Assembly (NCBI GenBank): GCA_035578905.1
Contig: JAQJVL010002146.1
Span: 1-64,000, forward strand
Reading direction: 5' to 3'
DNA from: Stictocephala bisonia
Lineage: Eukaryota; Arthropoda; Insecta; Hemiptera; Membracidae
Length of the DNA: 64,000 bases
Part shown: piece by piece, positions 55,928-64,000 of the stretch
Layout of the letters: every line of letters begins with the position of its first letter
How positions within the stretch are numbered: position 1 is the first letter of the stretch
Program-made: the position numbers and the translations under genes
Notes under the pieces: generated by a model
Database searches by the model: none
Seen by the model: the letters and a program-made list of their open reading frames with translations, nothing else
Told to the model about the DNA's origin: nothing

Positions 55928-58301
55928 ATGAGTGATAGTGAAGAAGAGATCTTAGTGGTAGCTGCTCTTGCATCAGAAGAGGAAGAGCAACGGCGACAGA
56001 AGAGGTTATGGGTACATAGTATAGACTCCAATAGAACAAATGAGGGAGAATTTTATACCTTGTTTCCCCGTTTGATTGAGGACAATAAAAAGGTTTTCCA
56101 ATACTTCCGAATGAGTTTCGAGAAGTTCATGGAACTCCATTCTCTTCTTGAAAAATCAATAGCGAGAAAGGATACCAACTTAAGAAAGAGCATATCTACA
56201 CAGGAGAGATTGGCAGTGACGCTAACGTAAAATATTTGTAGAAGACAATCTAAATTTGTTACTACATTTCTTTGTAAATTCTAAAAATATTTGGGAATAA
56301 AGTATAGGTTACATACCGGGTAAATAAATAGAGTAAATTAAATGAGAGCTACAAATTCATTTATTACTACAGTATATAATACGAACAGTTAATTATTTTG
56401 AAACACTTTACTCGATGTTATTTGGTAGCATTGTTAACCAATCTCCAACCTGTTCAGCCGCTGAAGTACCAGGTGGTGATGCAATGTTGGCGTCCTGCTG
56501 TATTGGTCCTTTGACATTGTGGTTGTTAGGGTAATTTAGAACAGGCGTTGATCTGTGTTGTACATGCTGTGATCAAAACTGTTGTCAGAGCTTATACCCG
56601 AGGCTGAGGAGGCATTAGTGAATCCATGTTGAACTTGAACTGCTTGTCGAAGGTTAGTGTACTGATTTTCATGGTATTGATCTGTTTCAAGCATACTTTT
56701 CATCTCATATTTACTCAACAAAGATGACATGTCTGCTTTAATTTTAATCTGATTGAATTTACTGAAAGTGCGCACTGTAGCCTCAACAGATTTGAAAAAT
56801 GTTGTTAAGTGATCATGAACTTGTGTTACCTTATTTTTTTTTCTTTATTCGTGAGATATTGTTGGAGTACTAGGGCAGTAGGAGAGCTTGTTGTTTCATT
56901 TTGTCTGAGCCTTTTGTGAGTACTTTTTTTAAAAGCTGTATTGTTTGCAGGTGATGTTGTGTTTATGGAGGATTCAGTACCAATAACTCCACTTCCATCA
57001 TTGTCAGAAATAACATCTGGAGTAATCGATTGCCTTTGTTCTTCTTGAAGGTCTTCGTCGTCTTGCAAAATTGATTCACTTAAATTACTCTTTTGTTGAC
57101 GACATTGAGTCAAATGGTTTGCAAGAAAAGACATTTGCTCCTCAAACTTCCAAGGCTTGGAGAACTTTGCAGCCTGGCCACTTTTAGTTTTCTTCTTTAG
57201 CAGAGACTTTCTATAAGAATCTCGAAGGTTATTCCATTTCTTCTTCAAGACATTTGCTGCAACCAAAACACCTGAGTTAAATTTAATGAGTAAAAGTTAA
57301 GTTTAAATTGACTTTAAATTATTGAATCCACTTATTTCACTATTTAAACACTACACTTATGTAGTGTATTTTCATGTATTTTCAGGTTCCTTGGACATGC
57401 GGGAACGTACAGAATTAGCTTTCAGTTACAGAATGGGATAATCTACAGTAGCTTCTATCGTGCACTCCACTTGCAAAGCGATATGGGATGTGTTATCACC
57501 TATTGTAATGCCTCAGCCGAACCGTGAAAGGTGGGAAGAAGTAGAAAAGGGATTCAACGAAAAATGGGAATATCCTAACTGTGTTGGAGCAGTGGATGGG
57601 AAACACGTAACTATGGAAAAACCAGCAAACAGTGGTACTAAGTATTATAATTACAAGAAAGGTTTCAGTGTTGTTTTACTCGCTTTGGTTGATGCTAACT
57701 ATACATTTCTAACTGTTGACGTGGGTGCTTATGGAAAGAATAGCGATGGGGGTTTTTCAAAGAATCTGGACTAGGAAAAAGTTATTATGCTGGACTTTTA
57801 GATTTACCACCTCCAAAACCACTAAACAATACAAGAATCGTCCTACCTCATGTTATGGTGGCTGACGAAGCATTTCCCCTCCACTTGCATATAATGAGGC
57901 CTTACCCTGGGACTCAGCTCAGTGATATGTCAAACAAAGCATATAACTATAGACACAGCCGAGCCCGCAGGGTTGTAGAAAGTGCGTTTGGAATTTTGGC
58001 AAAGAAGTTCAGGGTTTATTTACAAAAACTTCAAGTTAGCCCAGCTCACGTTGATTTGATTGTGCTGGCAACAACATGCCTCAACAACTTCTTGCGAGGA
58101 GACGATGAGAATCTGTGGCGTCCAGGAGAACTTGAAGAAATAGAAGAGTTTCACGGGCTTCAACCTCTCCCCAGAATAGGGTGCAATTCAGCCTTAGAAA
58201 CCTTCGAAATTAGAGATGTTTTCAGAAAATACTTTACTTCGAAAGAGGGGAAAGTGTCTTGGCAAGACGAGAAGATAAGTGCTGGCAAGATTAACTTATA
58301 A
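55928..58301 (+). pseudogene. Harbinger transposase, two exons, lightly damaged
   Basis: Exon 1 (55928-56227) encodes an acidic start MSDSEEEILVV, FRMSFEKFMELH and STQERLAVTL and ends at a GTAAAA donor. The intron runs to TTTTCAG at 57385. Exon 2 (57386-58301) encodes ELAFSYRMG, GAVDGKHVTM near 57590 (first Asp), DVGAYGKNSDGG near 57720 (second Asp), MVADEAFPL near 57855 and RRVVESAFGIL near 57970 (Glu), then ends at 58301. Lesions are a 2-base loss near 57410, a TAA near 57437 and a 1-base loss near 57765. The 1158-base intron contains exon 2 of the antisense MADF gene. Confidence 0.9.
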
Positions 58302-58783
58302 AACCTGATTACATTATTACTAATATGACTACATATGATTACTGGAAATTCCTAATTTCGTATTGTTACACATTCTGTTAAATTTTAATTCCTGTTAAAA
58401 AATTTGACAGTTATTGTTTATGCTTGAATAAACTATTTGAGGGTATACGGCACTGACAAAAAAGAACATTCAAAGTCCAAAATCACATCAAATGCTTTTA
58501 AATGTCTGGCTGTTTTTCTAACCTACAATGAGATAAAATACAAAAAATCATTTAAAGTGTCTACCATTGATATACAGGGTAACTTGTAACCATTGATAAC
58601 ATTTTCAGTGCATTATACCCATTGCCTTTTAATCTTAGCTTTTACCTGATTCATTTAATTGTTCACTTATTTCTTCCCAAATATTCTCCTTCATAAATAG
58701 GTTGTAGTAGTCATTGTGGCCCATGTCGTACAGCACAGGGTACTCCTGTACTAGCACAATCAGCTTCTCTTCTAATGACATCT
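56536..58783 (-). pseudogene. Harbinger MADF-domain partner protein, two exons
   Basis: Exon 1 (58783-58646) starts ATG and reads MSLEEKLIVLVQEYPVLYD then ends SEQLNES at a GTAAAAG donor. Exon 2 starts after TTGGTTGCAG at about 57253 and continues NVLKKKWNNLRDSYRKSL, completing a MADF (Myb/SANT-like) domain. A Ser/Thr-rich linker and, after one shift in an A run near 56835, a BESS-like end (FFKSVEATVRTF near 56780) follow, to about 56536. In Harbinger elements such a DNA-binding partner helps the transposase reach the nucleus and bind ends. Its intron contains the main transposase exon on the other strand. Confidence 0.85.
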
Positions 58784-59085
58784 TTCAACAAAATTTAAAG
58801 TCAAACAATCACTTCGATACGTCTGCTGCTACTGACAGTCTCTCAGGCCTCTTGGATGGGTGGAAGTCGATCTGCGCATGCGCGAGCTCTCCGGTAAGGG
58901 GAGCTTGCTGGAAGCCATTCGCTTCCCAACCGAAAACTTCTGAGCGGACAGTGCCTGACGCACCGGAACGGATGCAGTCTGGGAATTTCCATTTGAATAC
59001 AGGGTTTTCGAATGCTTTCCGAATTTGCCTGATCCGGCATGCCGGATCCGAATTCACCGGACCGGACGCAGTGTGAGCTGCCTTA

Positions 59086-59570
59086 ATCCCCATAATAATT
59101 CTCATAGCCTTCTTTTGACAAATAAAAACCCTTGCTGCACCTGGACAATTTCCCCATAACCTAATTCCATATATAAGATGAGGATGGAAAAAGCCATAAT
59201 ATGCTGTAATTAACATGTTTTACATGTTACATGTCACACACATGACTTTAATTTTCTCAAAAGAAAAAGAACCCTGGACAGTTTTGAGATGACATGTGTT
59301 ATTTGGGAGTCCCAGGACAGTTTATTATCAAGGTGTAATCCCAAAAGTTTAACTGATTTATTTTCAAAAGCGATATTTTGGAGGCTAAAAAAGATTTCTT
59401 CATATTTTCAGGATTAATTTTAAGATTATTTGATTCAAACCAAAAATGTGATTTTAAAAAGGTTGATTTTAGTTTTGTATGTGCAGTTAATGGGTTATGG
59501 TCAATTTCAAAAAAGGTAGTATCATCAGCAAATAGAACAGTGTTTTTTGAAATGTAGGATGGAAGGTCAA
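59086..59570 (-). pseudogene. Non-LTR retrotransposon RT, piece 2 of 3 (FADD region)
   Basis: The minus strand reads DLPSYISKNTVLFADDTTFF near 59560-59505 (catalytic FADD), SNNLKINPENMKKS near 59430, a shifted thumb near 59330 and [18 protein letters not shown] near 59200, ending RIIMGIK at the Harbinger junction. It continues piece 1 at 63690 and piece 3 at 55748. Confidence 0.85.
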
Positions 59571-59712
59571 AGGGGAGTCGGGCGTCCCAATCCCCACCAT
59601 GTTAAATTGGTTGCCTTTAAGATACTTTTTCTAAGAAAGTATCAGTGCTATTACTATAATTTTTTTTGTTTGAAAGCTATTACCTTCCTTTTTAATTTAA
59701 GCTAAGGACTTA

Positions 59713-61213
59713 TATCCTCCTCGGACCCATCCGCACCCTGATAATAATTTTTGGAAACTAATATGATTTTTTGGTTGAAAATAAATCAAGAAACTCACAT
59801 TATTTTTTTGAAAATTTTTATTTAGGCCTCAGTATGAAAAAAAGCATGTCCCCTATAAGGGACATTGGGTCTCGGCCAACCTCAAAAATATGAATGGTAC
59901 ACATACTAAAACAAGAACATTATTACAAAATTAAATATGTTAATAATAATAGATATTACATTAGTTTTCTACATTTCATGAAAAACTATATAACAGTTCC
60001 TTGCACTATTCAGGAACAGGAAGACCTTGAACATGTTCTGCACTTCATCCTAGCTTTTTTGAATCACAACCAGGAAATCTGCAGCGGTGATCCTTGTTGT
60101 CCGGTATCATGGGCATGTGCTTTGCTGCGGTTTTCCTTTGGATATCAAGAAGGATATTGACGTGTTTTTTTTACGGTCCTGGCAGTGGTAAAATATCCAC
60201 TTATCGTTGTCCTCCTCTGGTGTTTGGTTGTGAATCAGATGGTACGCGAGATCCGTACTGTATTCGTGGTGTCCACTCTGTCATTCTTTGGTGATTGTCC
60301 AACATTGTCATACCCCTTCGCATTATCTAATCAGAAGCAACAACTAAGTCTATCATATGGAAAGTCAGACGTACTGTCCACTTTTTTGTTCTTGCTGATA
60401 AGACGGTAATAAGAAATTATACAATCAAATAGATCGACGCCACCCATTTTGGCATAATATTGTACGCAGCCCCTTCTTCGTCATTGTCGTCATCATCGTC
60501 CTGTAGAGCATCATCGATCCTGGGTGAAATCACGAAAGTAGGATCGTCTTCATCCGAAAGGTCATTAATGTCTGAATCATCGCTGAATCCCTAACGATTG
60601 CAGAAGTCATCCAAAACACCTGTGAAACAAATTTTCGTTACCGAATTATCTAAACAATATTATTTCAACAACCCCCTGTAAACCATTGAAAATATAATCA
60701 CTGAAAATATTAAACAATAATTAACAATCTAGTAATGACAGTATATTACTCCTAAGTCAAGTATTTTTATCATTAGTTTCAGTTTTCATTTTTCAAATGT
60801 TAAAAACAGAGGTATGGCCAAGACCCAATGTCCCACATAGGGGACATCCAATTTTGCATGCCCGGCTAGGCTAAAATAACAAAGTAACCTCAAAACTAAT
60901 GATCACATGTTGAAACACGTACTTTATTTAGTTTGTCTAATTTTTATTAGGCCTAAATATTAACAATTACATATTATTAGATAATATTTACGTTGAGAGG
61001 AACATGGTAACCTATAATCTCGTTCGTCTGCCATCTTGCAATGCTCCAACAAAGCAATGACTAAGCAGAAATGGATTTCTGGCTACTTCAGCATGCAGGC
61101 GGACTCTAGCAGAAACAGTTGGAACTATCTGGAAATGTCTACTACATGCAGACTGTTTACTGTAGCATTTTTAAAAATGTCCCCTATTGGGGACACTGGG
61201 TCCGAGGAGGATA
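59713..61213 (-). mobile_element. piggyBac element 5, internally deleted, nested in Mutator-like element
   Basis: Inverted ends TATCCTCCTCGGACCCA at 59713-59729 and its exact inverse at 61197-61213; TTAA follows at 61214, while the left side reads CTTA. Palindromes TGTCCCCTATAAGGGACA (59847), TGTCCCACATAGGGGACA (60829) and TGTCCCCTATTGGGGACA (61178) lie in the ends. Minus-strand coding keeps an acidic N-terminus (FSDDSDINDLSDEDDPTF near 60580) joined to the third-Asp region KMGGVDLFDCIISYYR near 60450; the first two catalytic Asp are deleted. Confidence 0.75.
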
Positions 61214-61482
61214 TTAATTTTAAAAAATTAATTAAATACGACTTTTTGAAAATTATAAGTTTTTTTATAAAAAAAATATGATTTAAACCAGAATATCTCT
61301 GGAACTATAAAAGTAACTGAAAATTCCTTAGCTTAAAATATTTGACTTGTTTTTCTGAACATAACAGTAAAAAAATCATCAAGATATCTCAAGCGGTCAC
61401 AGAGAAAAAGTATTTTATGTTGAAAAAAATACAACTTTCGGGAAACGCAATTTAAAAATAAAGAGGTAAGAATGATACTCAC

Positions 61483-63241
61483 TCAGTGCATCCCAGAACC
61501 ATAAGAAGGATTGTCTGGGTCTTCTTCCATCTCATAGGCATCTTCTAGCTTCCTCTTCAATAAAGTTTTGTTCTGCCGACACTTTTTTTTCTATTTCTTC
61601 TATTTCCTTGTCTGCTTTTTTTATTCGACGCATGTCAAGGCACTTCATTCGTTTTGCACAGTTTGCCCCTGGAGGAATCCCAAGCTTGCTCAGAATCTTA
61701 CATCTTGAAATGTTACCATCATTGTAAGTGGATATAGCCTCATATACTCCCATTTCCAGTGTTTTTTTCATGATGAAAGTTGTCTTTGGAAGTCTTGCCC
61801 AGATGACGCTGTTGAGCGATTCACTCGCATTGCGTCCCACCGTGTAAACATCTACGAAGAAGACTAGGGTGAGCTAGGTCTTGAAATATGGGCTTGATTT
61901 TCAGCATTACTGTCGGTGGGTAGTGAGTATGTTTATTATGGTCATAGGGTTCTTTGTTAGCTTGTGCCCTCTGAAACTTGTACAAATGTCCGTGCCCTTA
62001 GGACACAATGAGTGCGCGGGCGACTCATTTGTTGAGCTTAGATGAAAATATTCTGCCCACACTGCCATTTTCATTGCATCTAAATTGTGCACATTTCTGC
62101 GAATGGCTAGGCCATAATAGTTCTGAATCTCATTGATAGCAGCATGGGTTAGTCAGCCACGCTCTCCAAAAGTCTTACCATCTTCCAGTTTTTCTTTCCC
62201 CATTTGCTCTTTTAATTTTCGAAGTCGCGTGCCCATGCGTTTTTGAATGTGGCCTACGCATTCTAATTTTTCATTTGAAAAATTAGGTCCATAAGGCTTA
62301 GCTTCTGCTACAGTTGGATATGCTGAGCTGTCCCCATCTCCAAGAAAGTTCTTATACCTGATATTTTATGTCGCCACAGACTTTTCAAACATATCAAGTA
62401 TTCCCTTCGCCTCCATCCCACCACTAGAACCTGAATAATTTGCTACGCAGCTTGTTTCATGTTCATTGACTAACTTACCCTTACATCTACAATATTTAGT
62501 GAGTACTCTTACATCTAACACCTTTCCATTTGTTTCACTAATTGAACTTACAATGCCATTCAGGGATGCATGGCCTCGGCGCTGCCAAGAACCATCAAAT
62601 ATGGCAGTAATGTCTCGACTTTCGTTTTCCTTGACACATTCCTCAACTGCATTATTCATACTATCACTAGCAACATCTTTAATAGCTTGTAATAAAGTGT
62701 CACTGTAGCGTTTGAACTCCGGTGGGTTAGGCAAATTCATAACGCCACAAAAAGTACGAGCTGCTTCTTCGCCTCGTCCGATGCAACGGAAAGCATAGGT
62801 AATACGAATATTCACAGAGGATTTTTTATTCACTACTGCACTGTTTTTTTCAGACACATGAAAATTACAATGCTTACATTTTATATTAATATTTACACTT
62901 AGGCCTAGTCTGTTTGAAGGAAATACAGAAAGCTGTCCTTGGCACTTCGAACACACTGCGATTTTAGCAATCAAATCCTGCAAGTTTACTAAATTAATTA
63001 AGTCGAAGCAATCATTTGAGTCTGATTTGTTCTCAAATTCATCATAACAAACTAAATTAGAGCTCAATTTCCTATTGAAAGCACTTATTCTAACAGTTTT
63101 ACCATCACTTATCTCACCGTTTTTAGGAGGAGTGATAGGCATAGATTCAGAAGATGTACTAGGCCTAGGTTCTGGATTTGTATCATTGTTCTTACTAACA
63201 ACTAATTCACTTTTGCTGTGAATGTGTCGTCCAGTAAACAC
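61483..63241 (-). pseudogene. Mutator-like transposase
   Basis: The frame starts with ATG at 63241. A zinc-ribbon-like CSKC...CKHC pair lies at about 62955-62870. The core has IFDGSWQRRGHASLNG near 62605 (catalytic Asp candidate), KYCRCKGK near 62490, ANYSGSSGGMEAKG near 62440, then after a shift at 62366 LGDGDSSAYPTVAEAKPYG near 62340 and a downstream region with ASESLNSVIWARLPK near 61825 (Glu candidate) and a C-terminal end PSYGSGMH at 61486. This matches proteins annotated in insects as Mutator-like transposase domain proteins. Shifts near 62366, 62150, 61890 and 61550 inactivate it. Confidence 0.75.
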
Positions 63242-63671
63242 TCGTTTTTGTTTTTTAAATACTTTTAAAAGTAGATTTCGGCATATTAGTATAGAAAAAT
63301 TAAAACTTTAATCACTTGTTACACTGTAAACAAAACCAACAAACAAATAACCATAGTTACCAATTGTTATTCACAGACGACAGATGACAACAGTTGTAAG
63401 TCAGCAGACATCTGTGTGTTAGATATTGCCAACACAACAAAACTAAATATAACTCCTATTTAAAATAATGCATACATAACAAAATCAAACGATGCTCAGT
63501 GTCCAACAACCCTCATGCAGTATTTGAAAAGTGGGATGTAAGTGTTTAGTTAAAAATTCATAACTTGAAAAGTATTGCTCAGAAAACAATATTTTTTGCA
63601 TCAAATTAAACAAGAAGAACGACGGATTCAGAAAAAAAAAATATCAGAAAAAGGTTAATTTTGACGATTTT
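63242..63671. other. 5' region of the Mutator-like element
   Basis: Gene-free; AT-rich, between the transposase ATG and the inverted end at 63672. Confidence 0.5.
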
Positions 63672-63689
63672 GGACACCTGACTCCCCTT

Positions 63690-64000
63690 AGCAATTACAA
63701 ACAAAAGCGGACCTAAAATAGAACCTTGGGGAACTCCTAATAGTACCTCCTTTATATCGGATTTTTCACTACCAACAACTACCATTTGCCTTCGATTTTC
63801 TAAATAGGATTTGAATAACTTAAGTTCAGTATTTTATATCCCATAAAATTCTAATTTCTGAAGAATAATATTGTGAGATATACTATCGTAAGCCTTGCTA
63901 AGATCTACGAGAACAGAGCACACTACCTTCTTACTCTCAAAAGCAAGAAGAATTTCATTTACAATTGTTTCTACAGCTTGGACTGTAGACCTGCCAGGAA
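63690..64000 (-). pseudogene. Non-LTR retrotransposon RT, piece 1 of 3 (runs off window)
   Basis: The minus strand reads VQAVETIVNEILLAF near 63980-63940, VDLSKAYDSISHNII near 63905-63865 (first catalytic Asp), LFKSYLENRRQMVVVG near 63820-63775 and GVPQGSILGPLLF near 63740-63710. These are RT motifs of the CR1/Jockey group. The 5' portion lies beyond the right edge of the window. Confidence 0.8.

Larger units (their letters stand above)
55752..59082. mobile_element. PIF/Harbinger element with TTA target duplication
   Basis: Ends are GGCAGCTCA(AC)CACTGCGTCC and its inverse; the inverted repeat continues through CGGTCCGGTGAATTCGGATC. TTA at 55749-55751 and 59083-59085 is the target duplication typical of PIF/Harbinger (TWA). 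Removing the element and one TTA restores the RT frame of the host retrotransposon (RIIMGIKNTESCFEH). It carries a transposase on the plus strand and a MADF/Myb-like partner protein on the minus strand. Confidence 0.95.
59571..63688 (-). mobile_element. Mutator-like element, ~4.1 kb, splitting a non-LTR RT
   Basis: Both sides are RT pieces of one retrotransposon: GVPQGSILGPLLF ends at the right and DLPSYISKNTVLFADD starts at the left. Short imperfect inverted ends, AGGGGAGTCGGGCGTCC at 59571-59587 and, inverted, AGGGGAGTCAGGTGTCC at 63672-63688, match at 15 of 17 positions. No clear target duplication was readable and a few bases of the RT frame appear missing. Inside are one Mutator-like transposase gene and a nested piggyBac derivative. 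Confidence 0.65.

Noticed and set aside
59894..60409. Plus-strand frames of 66-88 codons
   Set aside because: Antisense shadows of the decayed piggyBac 5 coding strand, which shows GGVDLFD on the minus strand.

Overview
The window is AT-rich animal DNA. The mix of P-element/THAP, piggyBac, PIF/Harbinger, hAT, Mutator-like, Tc1/mariner, Polinton, Gypsy, BEL/Pao, R2-like and CR1/Jockey-like elements points to an arthropod, most likely an insect. I cannot name the species. I found no convincing host gene, tRNA, rRNA or CRISPR array. Almost all recognisable coding sequence is transposon-derived and most of it is broken by frameshifts, stops and later insertions.

Layout: 1-760 end of an unknown gene, a hairpin and a 240-bp inverted repeat enclosing an array of TGACGTCA palindromes. 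2.6-4.8 kb P-element-like transposase. 5.1-7.6 kb CR1/Jockey-like retrotransposon. 8.5-15.5 kb an R2-like element (minus strand) split by a CR1-like element whose ORF1 joins an SGNH esterase to a macro domain. 16.2-18.6 kb another CR1-like element with a PHD finger. 19.3-33.2 kb a Gypsy element (minus strand) whose 3' end is fused to a BEL/Pao remnant. A CR1-like element splits the Gypsy integrase, and a 7.4-kb piggyBac composite splits its RT/RNase H. The composite itself contains a Tc1/mariner-type DD82E element. 33.2-35.8 kb mariner and hAT remnants and a minisatellite. 37.0-41.6 kb the polymerase-integrase-ATPase part of a Polinton. 42.0-43.3 kb piggyBac remnant. 44.6-46.0 kb second P-element-like transposase. 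46.0-47.1 kb an unrecognised ORF that may be an endogenous viral element. 47.06-52.17 kb a block of homopolymer-inflated, unreliable sequence. 52.4-64.0 kb a piggyBac element hit by a piggyBac-type MITE, then a non-LTR retrotransposon split into three pieces by a PIF/Harbinger element and a Mutator-like element. The Mutator-like element itself holds a deleted piggyBac.

Several nestings can be proved from the sequence. Removing the insert plus one target-site copy restores an uninterrupted host-element reading frame for the TTAA insertion in Gypsy, the GAATA-flanked CR1 in Gypsy integrase, the TA insertion of the DD82E element in piggyBac, the TTAA MITE in piggyBac, and the TTA insertion of Harbinger in a non-LTR RT. 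The most unusual items are the esterase-macro ORF1, the Harbinger element whose two antisense genes lie in each other's introns, element-specific palindromes in the ends of several piggyBac elements, and the CRE-palindrome array at the left edge.
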